Below are positions 1 to 7,692 of a stretch of DNA of 64,000 nucleotides, one piece after another; position 1 is the first letter of the stretch; every line of letters starts with the position of its first letter. The position numbers were made by a program, and so were the translations under genes. The DNA is taken from the NCBI GenBank assembly GCA_021800255.1, contig JAJYZC010000007.1:40802-104801 (forward strand), given 5' to 3'. Source of the DNA: Acidobacteriota bacterium (GTDB taxonomy: Bacteria > Acidobacteriota > Terriglobia > Terriglobales > Acidobacteriaceae). The notes beneath the pieces were generated by a model. That model did not search any database. It was not told where the DNA came from and was given only the letters and a program-made list of their open reading frames with translations.

Positions 1-311
1 GTGCGGACGAGCTCAATTTGGTGGCTGACAGTGGCGCTGGCGGCGAAGCGTTTGTAGCGCAGATTCTGCGCGGCGTCGATGGGCTTCTTGTAGAGCTTGG
101 CAAGCAGAATGTGTGCGATCGCGCGAACCACGGTCTCCGGTGCGCCTTCTAGCAGATCGGAGAGGCTGACCAGAATCTTACCCTGGCGGAGGCGGATGGT
201 GGTGTTCAGGGAAGTGAAGCGGCGAAAACGGACCACGACCGGCGGCATGGGCGCCCGCGGGCGCAAAGCGCGATACTCCTCCTGGAAAATATCGACGAAA
301 TCTGTGGCCAC
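1..311 (-). CDS. N-terminal fragment of a possible SprT/YgjP-like protein (runs off left edge)
   Basis: An open frame on the minus strand runs from about 311 off the left edge (about 103 residues). It reads ATDFVDIFQEEYRALRPRAP near the N-terminus, then a basic stretch, then SLSDLLEGAPETVVRAIAHI and LLAKLYKKP. A strand-rich start followed by an 'LEGAPE..VRAIAHILLAKLY' helix resembles the region before the HExxH site in SprT/YgjP-like zinc proteases. The catalytic motif itself would lie beyond the window, so the family is a guess. The start is uncertain: a GTG at 311 is the best candidate after an in-frame stop near 351, and no clear ribosome binding site is seen. Confidence 0.45.
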   Translation of the reverse strand, partial: MATDFVDIFQEEYRALRPRAPMPPVVVRFRRFTSLNTTIRLRQGKILVSLSDLLEGAPETVVRAIAHILLAKLYKKPIDAAQNLRYKRFAASATVSHQIELVR

Positions 312-335
312 TAACTGGAGAATAGCAAATCGGGG

Positions 336-507
336 ATCAAGGTTCAGGTGTCAGGTTGCAGGGGGGCTCGACGGGGATCATAGGATGCATGGCAATTTAG
401 GCGCAACATTCACCCGCGTTGAAGAAAAATCCCGCCGGCATCTTCCTATCAGGTGCAGCTTCGTCGCGCTGCATCTCTCTTTTATCTCCTGAGACCTGAC
501 GCCTCGC
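336..507. repeat. Pair of inverted heptad repeats between two genes
   Basis: At 336-363 the plus strand reads in 7-base steps: ATCAAGG, TTCAGGT, GTCAGGT, TGCAGGG. At 487-507 it reads TCCTGAG, ACCTGAC, GCCTCGC, the opposite orientation of the same motif (GTCAGG versus CCTGAC). The two arms bracket about 120 bases in which I see no gene. The arrangement resembles the element between groES and groEL (51582-51672). Confidence 0.5.
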
Positions 508-510
508 CCT

Positions 511-1056
511 TTACTGCGGCGGTTCGTACCGCTGCTGGCCGCGCTGGTGCTTATGGATCTTGAAGTAAGCGGTCTGGCTGACAAGCAGCTTCTTGGCTTG
601 GCGGGCCAGATCGTTGCTGCTATCTACGGCATCCGCGAGCGCAACTGAGAAGCCTTGATTGCCGGGCAGGCCGTGAAGAATCTGCTGCCAGCGCGGAATG
701 GCCTCGTTGAGCTTCTTCAGGCTCTTGCGCAGATCGGCCCTGCGCCCGCCATAGGTGTCGAGGTTGTCGCCCAGCTCATCCATCAGGTTGGCGAAGTCCT
801 CGAGGCCGTTTCGCAGTTGATGGTCGCGCGCGACCGAGGGGATGCGGCGGCCGAGAGCCTGGATATTCTCAGCGTGCTCGTTGAGAAACTTGGTGTAGAG
901 ACCAATACGAGCGTCAGGATCGAGGCCGGCGTTGGCAATTTGCTCAGCTTGGGCGCCGGTGAGGGGGTCGCGCTGCTGGCGCTGGGCGTGGAGTGGCGCG
1001 GCGAGGAACAGGCCGAGCAACGTAGCGGGAACGAAAATTAAGATACGCATCGGCAT
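511..1056 (-). CDS. Secreted helical protein of unknown function
   Basis: A 181-residue product with a clear Sec signal peptide (MRILIFVPATLLGLFLAAPLHA, cut near residue 24). The mature part is predicted helical, hydrophilic and charged, with no cysteines; the C-terminus is basic, then YEPPQ. I recognise no family. The start at 1056 (MPM...) has GAGAAG upstream; a second ATG two codons in is equally possible. The next gene in the same direction (1220-1678) also encodes a small exported helical protein, so the two may work together in the periplasm, but this is only proximity. Confidence 0.7.
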   Translation of the reverse strand: MPMRILIFVPATLLGLFLAAPLHAQRQQRDPLTGAQAEQIANAGLDPDARIGLYTKFLNEHAENIQALGRRIPSVARDHQLRNGLEDFANLMDELGDNLDTYGGRRADLRKSLKKLNEAIPRWQQILHGLPGNQGFSVALADAVDSSNDLARQAKKLLVSQTAYFKIHKHQRGQQRYEPPQ

Positions 1057-1219
1057 TCACGCTTCTCAGCTCTTCCGGTCGAAGACATTGCCCGTGAGCA
1101 GGCATGCCGGAAGATGGAATTCATGGCCGCATACTCAAAGTGAAAGCCGCTGTGAGAACAGATGACGAAGCCTGCGGCGAACTCTGGCAGGCTGCGCCGC
1201 GCCCAAGAGCAGCGGAAAG

Positions 1220-1678
1220 CTATTTTTGGAAGACCTGCATCATGGTCTCGCGCTGGGCCTCATTGACCTCAGCCAAGGTCTCCTTTACCAGACGCTGGTC
1301 TTGATAGTTGCTGGCGTGGAGCATCTCAGTCAGACGGAAAGCGGTGTTGCTGAGCAGAATTTGCGCTCTGATCAGCCTCCTGTCGTTCCTGGCCAGCGAC
1401 AGGTGAACCTTTTTCACCATGCTCTGGACCTCCCTCAGCAGGCTATCGGCAACCGTCACGTTGCCTGCGACGTACTGATGCAGGCTCAGCTCAGTCATGT
1501 CGTGGACGATCTTGGCATAAAGAAAACATTGATCGCGCGCTTTGGCCTGGCCGGCTTTGGCTTCAAGGACTTCAATGCTTTGTTGATCGGGGGGTGTGTT
1601 TTCATGACCGAAGGCGCACAAGGGCCCCCAGGCCAAAATCAAAACAAAACATACGGCCACTGGAACCGCCGACCGCAT
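1220..1678 (-). CDS. Small exported helical protein of unknown function
   Basis: A 152-residue product with an N-terminal signal peptide (hydrophobic core about residues 5-24, ending AFG-HEN). The mature part is helical, with several MxELSLHQY- and LLREVQ-like amphipathic segments and one cysteine. No family recognised. The start has GGAG about 8 bases upstream. A very strong hairpin (1705-1733) sits just upstream of the start in the leader. It lies 163 bases before the 511-1056 gene, which has similar size, export signal and helical character. Confidence 0.7.
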   Translation of the reverse strand: MRSAVPVAVCFVLILAWGPLCAFGHENTPPDQQSIEVLEAKAGQAKARDQCFLYAKIVHDMTELSLHQYVAGNVTVADSLLREVQSMVKKVHLSLARNDRRLIRAQILLSNTAFRLTEMLHASNYQDQRLVKETLAEVNEAQRETMMQVFQK

Positions 1679-1704
1679 GAGGGGACTCCGCTGATGGGGT
1701 TCAT

Positions 1705-1733
1705 CTCCGGCGGCGCCGATAGCGCCGCCGGAG
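1705..1733 (-). promoter_or_regulatory. Perfect 12-bp hairpin in the leader of the 1220-1678 gene
   Basis: Arms 1705-1716 (CTCCGGCGGCGC) and 1722-1733 pair perfectly around a 5-base loop. The hairpin ends 27 bases before the start codon of the downstream minus-strand gene. No T-run follows it on either strand, so it is not a typical intrinsic terminator; an RNA-stability or attenuation element fits better. Confidence 0.4.
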
Positions 1734-1883
1734 GTGGGATGAACTTAATATAGGCACAACTTTAGACGAACTGCAACATTAAGATGCACAAAATCGCCGG
1801 CGGGGCTGTCCAGGGGATGAAAAAAGCTGGCGCAGAAAACGGGGGTAGAGAATCCGCAGCCGGACTCTAGGACAGGGGACGGG

Positions 1884-3269
1884 TTATTTTTCAAGCAATT
1901 GTAGACGCTGCCGCGCCTGCCACTCCTGATCGGGAAAGTGGCCGCCGGCGGCGGCAAGAAAATGACGGTAATAGACGATGGCCTGGGCGTTCATGCGCAG
2001 GGTGTCATAGGCGGTGGCCCAAAGGAAGTAAGTGGAGGCGTTTTCAGGCAAGTATTGGGATCGCATGGTGAGCGCGTGTATGGTCACGGCGGGGCGGCCG
2101 GTCTTGGAGGCGGTAAAGGCCAGTCCGCTCCAGCCATCGCCGTTGGTGGGATCGATCTGGGTGACTTGGTTGAAGACAGCGTAGGCTTGGCCGAATTTAA
2201 GTTCCTGCACAAGGTTCTGCCCGTGCGCAATCAGGAGATCGGGATCGTCAGGGGCGGCCGCGAGGAGTTGGACGTACAGTTGATCGGAGGCGGCGTATTC
2301 TCCGGCATCGGCCATCACGTCAGCCAACATGCGCGTGATAACGATGTCCGTGGGATGCGCCGCGTGAAGCTGCTGGAGGAGCGGAACCGCTTCGGGCTTG
2401 TTCTCAGCCGCAAGGGCAGTGGCAAGCTGCGCCGTGAGCGTGGGATCGCCGGGATTTTTCTGAAGCGCGGGACGCAGGAGGGCTTCGGCCTGGGAATACT
2501 GCTTTTTCTGGATGAGGATATGAGCCAGGCCAATGATAGCCCGTTTGGAGTTGGGATCTTGGGCGAGCACTGAGCGGTAAGCGGTTGCGGCGCCGTCGAT
2601 CTGGCCGGTGCGCTCGGCGAGGCTGGCGGCGAGGAGGGTGTCGTCGACCGTTGTCGGGGCGAACTGGAGGGCCTTCAACAGCTCGCTCGAAGCCAGCGTA
2701 GGGTCAGAGGTGCTGTCAATGCGAGCCAGGGCGCTCCAGGCGCGGGCCATGAGCGCAGGACCAGCGTCACCGGGGTTGAGCTTGGTGGCCGCAGCGAGAA
2801 TCGGTCGCGCTTCTTTAAACTTTCCTTCGCGAGCCAGCAAAAGGCCGAGTGAGATGTGGGCCAGAAACGAGTTGGGATCGGCCGCAATGGCGCGGCGATA
2901 GAAACCGGCCGCATCGTCAAGATGGTTTTGCGCGTCGGCGACGTAACCGGCGTCGAAGAGCGCGCGGGGATCGGCGGGATGGCTGGCCAGCCAGTCATTC
3001 AGTTTTGTCTCTGCGCTCTTCCAATCGGAGGCGGCGATGGCCGATTCAGCGGCCGCCATCTGCGCGGAGATGGGCTGCTGGGCTTCGGCCGGCTGAGCAG
3101 CTTTGGCCGCCTGCTGCGGCGCGGCCGGCGACGCGGCCGGCGCGGGCGGAGAGGTTTGGGCGATGGCGGCGGCCAGCACGGCGAAACTGCGCCGCAAGCT
3201 TTGCGCCCTTGCCAGCGGAGCGCCGAAAAGCGCGGCGAGTAACAGAAGCAAAAAGACCCTGCGAAACAC
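1884..3269 (-). CDS. Exported tetratricopeptide-repeat protein
   Basis: A 461-residue product. I chose the GTG at 3269 because an AGGGGGGAG ribosome binding site lies about 6 bases upstream and it begins a good signal peptide (FRRVFLLLLLAALFGAPLARA). An Ala/Pro/Gln-rich linker (about residues 30-75) follows, then at least eight TPR-type helical pairs to the C-terminus, for example 'ALFDAGYVADAQNHLDDAAGFYRRAI'-like units with Ala/Gly/Tyr at TPR positions. TPR proteins are scaffolds, so the partner is unknown; an envelope assembly or secretion role is plausible. The gene reads away from the 3348-4073 gene's stop in the same direction. Confidence 0.8.
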   Translation of the reverse strand: MFRRVFLLLLLAALFGAPLARAQSLRRSFAVLAAAIAQTSPPAPAASPAAPQQAAKAAQPAEAQQPISAQMAAAESAIAASDWKSAETKLNDWLASHPADPRALFDAGYVADAQNHLDDAAGFYRRAIAADPNSFLAHISLGLLLAREGKFKEARPILAAATKLNPGDAGPALMARAWSALARIDSTSDPTLASSELLKALQFAPTTVDDTLLAASLAERTGQIDGAATAYRSVLAQDPNSKRAIIGLAHILIQKKQYSQAEALLRPALQKNPGDPTLTAQLATALAAENKPEAVPLLQQLHAAHPTDIVITRMLADVMADAGEYAASDQLYVQLLAAAPDDPDLLIAHGQNLVQELKFGQAYAVFNQVTQIDPTNGDGWSGLAFTASKTGRPAVTIHALTMRSQYLPENASTYFLWATAYDTLRMNAQAIVYYRHFLAAAGGHFPDQEWQARQRLQLLEK

Positions 3270-3347
3270 GATCGACTCCCCCCTTAGTTTAACGGGCGTG
3301 GCTATGGCTCCGGTGTGAGGCTCCATGATGAAATCACGAAGTCCGCG

Positions 3348-4073
3348 TCACCGATCAGGCCGAACCTTGAGGTGATAGCCGGTGTAATCGATGATCAGAA
3401 CCGTGCGGCCGAAGAGGAAGCTGTCCGACTCGGCATGGGCATAAGTAGCCATGGGGTAGCCGTCGATATTCACGTACTGGCGCATCATGTGCGTAGTTCC
3501 CGCAAAGACGAATGGTTTTTTCGACGCGATGCCTTGAACTTTGACAATCGAATAGTCCTTGGCATCTACCCACAACGTTCCTTCGATCATCTTCGTCGCC
3601 TTGTACTTGGGAGTGATGGCCAGCGCATAGCAGTTGCGTCCGTTCACGCGCTCCATTCCGCCAGGCTTCAATCTCATCTTGTAGTTGGCTGAAGTGAACC
3701 AGGAATCTTCCACCCGGCCAGGCTTGTTGATGTTGGTCTCGTGCTCCACGAGCGGGCGCAGACCAAACCGTAGCACGATCCCCGAGCCGCTCTGCGAGAG
3801 GATCGTATAGGTCTTGCCCGCGCCCTTTTTGTAGGCGTCCCGGACGGTCATCTGCGCTACGGGATGAGTCTCGTCGTTGCCGCGATAGACAGCGTAGTGC
3901 TCGATGTCTGTGAAAGCCAAGACATTTTTTACCCTGGAGGCGACCTCGGCATCGACGCCCTGGATAATGGCTGCGGCGCTTGGCTGCTGGGCGTGAGCCG
4001 CAGAGGAGGCCGAACAAGCCAGCCCCAGCACCGCCGTCACGCACGCCCTGCTCCAATGTCTCGAACCATTCAT
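3348..4073 (-). CDS. Exported LolA/LolB-fold-like protein
   Basis: A 241-residue product with a signal peptide (hydrophobic segment then AAHA-QQP near residue 29). The body looks like the half-barrel fold of LolA and related outer-membrane-lipoprotein-sorting proteins: it has a 'GTLWVDAKDYSIVKVQG' strand pair, typical of proteins that report a 'conversion' of substrate, followed by a C-terminal strand-rich part (LIIDYTGYHLKV). Acidobacterial proteins of this kind are often named 'outer membrane lipoprotein-sorting protein', but true LolA function is not shown here. GGAG lies about 8 bases before the start. It is divergent from the fucosidase gene. Confidence 0.6.
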   Translation of the reverse strand: MNGSRHWSRACVTAVLGLACSASSAAHAQQPSAAAIIQGVDAEVASRVKNVLAFTDIEHYAVYRGNDETHPVAQMTVRDAYKKGAGKTYTILSQSGSGIVLRFGLRPLVEHETNINKPGRVEDSWFTSANYKMRLKPGGMERVNGRNCYALAITPKYKATKMIEGTLWVDAKDYSIVKVQGIASKKPFVFAGTTHMMRQYVNIDGYPMATYAHAESDSFLFGRTVLIIDYTGYHLKVRPDR

Positions 4074-4395
4074 GCCGCCGCTCCGCGCCTCAAGCCCTCT
4101 TTCAGATTATGCTTTTTGCCCCTGCCCCGCACGGCGGGGCAACGGCTGGCGGACTGGGCCGCCTGCAGTGCCCATGCAGCCTCAATTGCGCGCCAACAGC
4201 CCGAAGAGCGCGTGAGCAGATGCAAAAACGCTTGCACATTGGCGCGGCGGAAGGTATCGTTAACTTTATCGTTTGTTCCGGCTCGGCGTTCTGAGCATAG
4301 CGGCAGCCAGGCAGCAGCAAGCGTGCGTCTGGCCGGTCCCGATACAGCGCCGTACAGGAGTCGCGTGGTCCAATCAACCCAAGGAGCTATGAAAA
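4074..4395 (+). promoter_or_regulatory. Divergent intergenic region with a candidate fucosidase promoter
   Basis: This 322-base gap separates the minus-strand LolA-like gene from the plus-strand fucosidase. The best sigma-70-like pair is TTGCAC (4232-4237), a 17-base spacer, and TATCGT (4255-4260) in the fucosidase direction. Two near copies of TATCGTT follow (about 4255 and 4268). An AAGGAG site at 4381-4386 serves the fucosidase start at 4396. No gene or RNA seen in the rest. Confidence 0.35.
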
Positions 4396-6225
4396 ATGCA
4401 GCGTAGGGAGTTTTGCAAACTGATTGCGGCCGCAACAGCCGCCGGCGCGATTCGCGCCTCGGGGCAAAGCCAGGCGGCAGCGGGCGCCAGTGTGCCGGCG
4501 GGCTTTAACACGCTTCATCAATCTTATGCGGAGTTTTGTGCCACGCCTGCTGACAAAAGGGTATTTTACGCGCTGGTCGATGGCCGGATCGTGGAGGAAA
4601 AGCTCGACGAGGCGAACTGGGAGCCAACCGGCTGGGGCAAGCCGCCCGAACTGCCGGTCCCCGGCGGCTCCTGGGACGGCGTGCCCATGATTGCGCCCGT
4701 CGCAGGCTTGAGCGGCGATGGGCCCTACAAGCCTGTCTGGGACTCGCTCCTCCAATACGAGGCTCCGGAGTGGTACCGCGACGCCAAGTTCGGAATCTGG
4801 GCGCACTGGAGCCCGCAGTGCGTCCCGGAAGACGGCGATTGGTACGCGCGCAACATGTACATTCAGAGTCAAAACGGGTGGGGCGCGCACCACCAGAGCC
4901 AGTATGCGTACCAACTTGAGCACTACGGTCCGCCTTCGCGCTTCGGTTACAAGGACCTTTGCGCGCAATGGACGCTGCTCAACTGGGACCCCGAAGCGTT
5001 AATCCAACGATACAAAAATGCGGGAGCACGGTTCTTCATCGCGCTCGCCAACCATCACGACGGCTTCGACACTTGGGACTCGAAGCATCACCAGTGGAAC
5101 GCGGCGCGCATCGGGCCGCACCGCGACGTGGTGGGCGGCTGGGCGGCAGCGGCGCGCAAACATGGGCTGCGGCTGGGCGTCACCATCCACCAGGCGCGCA
5201 ACTGGTGGTGGTTCCAGACCTCGCACGGCGCCGATAAGACGGGGCCGCTGGCGGGCGTGCCTTACGACGGCGTGATGACGGAGGCCGAGGGCAGGGAACA
5301 GTGGTGGCAGGGCTTCGATCCTCAGCAGCTCTACTCGGCCAAGCATCCGCACAATGCGCTGCCTGACCCCTCCTATGTGAAGAACTTTTACGACCGCACC
5401 CGCGATCTGATCGATCAGCACGATCCCGACCTGCTTTACTTTGACAATGCTCTGTTCCCGCTTGGCTGGGGCGGAATGAACATCGGCGCCTACTTCTACA
5501 ATCACAACCTCCAGACTCACGGCGGCAAGATGGAGGGTGTTATCAACATCAAAAATGTCCCCCTCCGGCTGGCCAAGGCCGTGGTGGCCGACTACGAGCG
5601 CGGGCTGACCAGCGGCATCATGCCCTACGCATGGCAGTCAGAGACCTGCATTGGGCAGTGGCACTATCAGCGTGCGCTCTATGAGATGGAGGGCGAGTAC
5701 GGAGGTTACTTGCCGCCGCGCGACGTCATCCACTGGCTCATCGACACCGTGAGCAAGAACGGCACCTTCATCCTGAACATTCCCGGCAAACCCGATGGGA
5801 CCATCGACAGCAAGGAGATCGCGGTGCTCGACCAGATCACCGCCTGGATGAAGATCAACGGCGAGGCCATCTACGCCACGCGCCCCTGGAAGGTGTACGG
5901 CGAAGGCCCAACCAAGGTGGTGAGCGGCTCATTCCAGGGAAACAGCGTCAGCCTGCTAGGCCCTCAAGACATCCGCTTCACGCGCAACAAGGCGAACACG
6001 GTGCTCTACGCGATCTTCATGGGCTGGCCGGAGGGCGAGACAAAGATCGCTTCACTGGGCACGGCAAGCCCGGCGCAGCCCGGCAAGATCGTGGACGTAG
6101 CCCTGCTGGGCGTGGATCGAAAGCTGGTATGGCAGCAGACGGCGCAGGCGCTCGAGGTGCGCATGCCCACGCAGCCCGGCCCGGCCTATGGCTACGGCGC
6201 GGCGCTCAAAATCTCACTCGGGTGA
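4396..6225 (+). CDS. Tat-exported alpha-L-fucosidase, GH29
   Basis: A 609-residue product. It opens with a twin-arginine-type signal (QRREFCKLIAAATAAGA). The catalytic (beta/alpha)8 domain of glycoside hydrolase family 29 spans about residues 100-480: it has 'WYRDAKFGIWAHWSPQ', the 'ANHHDGFDTWDSKH' block, and 'DLLYFDNA' with Asp350 as the likely nucleophile. A C-terminal beta-domain follows. Known role of the family: retaining removal of terminal L-fucose from glycans. The Tat signal places it outside the cytoplasm. AAGGAG is 9 bases before the start. No fucose transport or catabolism gene is adjacent, so fucose use must rely on genes elsewhere. Confidence 0.93.
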   Translation: MQRREFCKLIAAATAAGAIRASGQSQAAAGASVPAGFNTLHQSYAEFCATPADKRVFYALVDGRIVEEKLDEANWEPTGWGKPPELPVPGGSWDGVPMIAPVAGLSGDGPYKPVWDSLLQYEAPEWYRDAKFGIWAHWSPQCVPEDGDWYARNMYIQSQNGWGAHHQSQYAYQLEHYGPPSRFGYKDLCAQWTLLNWDPEALIQRYKNAGARFFIALANHHDGFDTWDSKHHQWNAARIGPHRDVVGGWAAAARKHGLRLGVTIHQARNWWWFQTSHGADKTGPLAGVPYDGVMTEAEGREQWWQGFDPQQLYSAKHPHNALPDPSYVKNFYDRTRDLIDQHDPDLLYFDNALFPLGWGGMNIGAYFYNHNLQTHGGKMEGVINIKNVPLRLAKAVVADYERGLTSGIMPYAWQSETCIGQWHYQRALYEMEGEYGGYLPPRDVIHWLIDTVSKNGTFILNIPGKPDGTIDSKEIAVLDQITAWMKINGEAIYATRPWKVYGEGPTKVVSGSFQGNSVSLLGPQDIRFTRNKANTVLYAIFMGWPEGETKIASLGTASPAQPGKIVDVALLGVDRKLVWQQTAQALEVRMPTQPGPAYGYGAALKISLG

Positions 6226-6267
6226 GACAAAGCGGGTTTCGGATGAGTACTTAACCCAGGACACGGA

Positions 6268-6933
6268 TCACGTGTCCGCTGACTTTGCAATTCTTGGGCG
6301 CCCAGGGATGAGTCGGCCGAGCGCCAAGTTGATAAGAAAAGCTGAAATTAACAGGGCCGAAATCCAAGGGACAATGCGATCGAAGTCACGTACCCACCCC
6401 CGCAGCGCTATCATTACAAAGAGCCAGAACAGGGTTGCTAGTACAGGAGTTCCAACGCCGATGAACATAGATGCGGATAATCCAAAATACCAGGGAAAAA
6501 CCTGGTAGATCGGCCGTGCAAACCAGCTTTTGGCAGTCACGATTTGCGTTGATTTATCGATCTCGACCTTCCCTGACATAAGAAAACTGGCCGCGCCGGA
6601 ATTGATCCGTGGAATACCTGGGAGCGATTCCAGATAAATCAGATAGGTCTTGATGCACTGGAGCCCCCGAACGTAAGCGAGGCCAAGAGGGATGTAGAAC
6701 ATCGCTAGTGTCAGGCCGAAAAGATCGACCAGGAACTGAATCTCCCGCCCTCCGGAGCGTGCGCTTCCATTGCCCAATGCAAGCGCAGCAGCAAGGAAGG
6801 CTTGAACGGTCCAGAAATGGTACATCCGCTGGTTCATGAGGTCGTCCTCATGGTAGAGACGTCCCAGAAGATGCTGCCAAATGATGAGGGGACCGTCCAA
6901 GGGCACTGCCTCATTGATCGTGGATTGGTCCAT
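6268..6933 (-). CDS. Integral membrane protein of unknown function
   Basis: A 221-residue product with about four membrane segments: near residues 45-60, 88-112, 150-180 and 188-212. An N-terminal cytoplasmic stretch of about 40 residues (MDQSTINEAVPLDGPLIIW) precedes them and a long loop separates segments two and three. A strong AGGAGG lies 8 bases before the start. No family recognised; the two-plus-two topology with a soluble middle is seen in several small sensor or effector proteins, which is not enough to name it. Base composition looks lower in GC than its neighbours. The 237 bases between it and argA hold no gene that I can support. Confidence 0.65.
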   Translation of the reverse strand: MDQSTINEAVPLDGPLIIWQHLLGRLYHEDDLMNQRMYHFWTVQAFLAAALALGNGSARSGGREIQFLVDLFGLTLAMFYIPLGLAYVRGLQCIKTYLIYLESLPGIPRINSGAASFLMSGKVEIDKSTQIVTAKSWFARPIYQVFPWYFGLSASMFIGVGTPVLATLFWLFVMIALRGWVRDFDRIVPWISALLISAFLINLALGRLIPGRPRIAKSADT

Positions 6934-7170
6934 TGACTGGGCCTCCTTGGACTACCGCACGGTATCTTTCGTGTTAGTTTCTCGTTTAGGCTCGCCGGGG
7001 GGATGATCCACACATAATTTGCGCATGAAGTTGAGAAACGGTTTGCCTGAATTCTACCGCTCCTGAGCAACACGGCAATAGAAAACCGTGGCGTAGGAGC
7101 TTGGCGGCTAGTGTCGCCCTATCGGGCACCTTCTGAGCACACCGCAGGACCTACCTGCTCTCGTGAGGCA

Positions 7171-7692
7171 TCAGCCCGACAGCCGCACCAGCTCCTGCGC
7201 CTCGTGCTTCGGCCCAAGAATCGACATCCGCGGAATGCGCCCGCGCACCATGGCCACTTCGTCGCAGCGGTGCAGGCGCGGGCAGCTCTGGCAGTCCTTG
7301 AAGATCTTGTCGGGCAGCTCGGCTTTGTCTTCCACGATGCGGAAGCCGTACTTGAAGAAGAAATCGGGAATGCGCGTAAACAGGCAGACGGACTGAATGC
7401 CGTGCTCCTCCGCTTCCTCAATCAGCGCCTTCAGAATGCTTCCGCCGGCGCCCTGGCTCTTGGCCTCCGGTTTCACCACGATAGAGCGCACCTCGCTGAG
7501 ATGCGGGCCGTAGAAATGCAGCGCGCCGCAGCCGAGGAAGACCCCGCCGTCGGACTCGGCGACCGTGAAGTCGCGGATGTTCTCGCAGACTTCAGCAAAA
7601 GGGCGCCGCAGCAGCGTGCCGTCAGAGGAGAGCGAATTCACCAGGTCGTAGACGTTCGAGGCATCCTGGAGCAGGGCTTTACGCACCCGCAT
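7171..7692 (-). CDS. argA: Short N-acetylglutamate synthase (GNAT type)
   Basis: A 173-residue single-domain GNAT acetyltransferase. The acetyl-CoA loop is seen at about residues 77-86 (AKSQGAGGSI). The C-terminal block ELPDKIFKDC..CP....CDEVAM (Cys134, Cys137, Cys143) matches the stand-alone 'short ArgA' group, which lacks the amino-acid-kinase domain of classical ArgA. Expected reaction: acetyl-CoA + L-glutamate to N-acetylglutamate, the first arginine step. The ATG at 7692 overlaps the end of argH by 14 bases, so the two are translationally coupled; in some bacteria the same domain is fused to ArgH. It is the last gene of the arg operon. Confidence 0.85.
   Translation of the reverse strand: MRVRKALLQDASNVYDLVNSLSSDGTLLRRPFAEVCENIRDFTVAESDGGVFLGCGALHFYGPHLSEVRSIVVKPEAKSQGAGGSILKALIEEAEEHGIQSVCLFTRIPDFFFKYGFRIVEDKAELPDKIFKDCQSCPRLHRCDEVAMVRGRIPRMSILGPKHEAQELVRLSG

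Noticed and set aside
4389..4406. Five-codon mini-ORF (MKNAA) just before the fucosidase start
   Set aside because: It shares the ribosome binding site with the fucosidase and is too short to support as a leader peptide; regulatory meaning cannot be judged.
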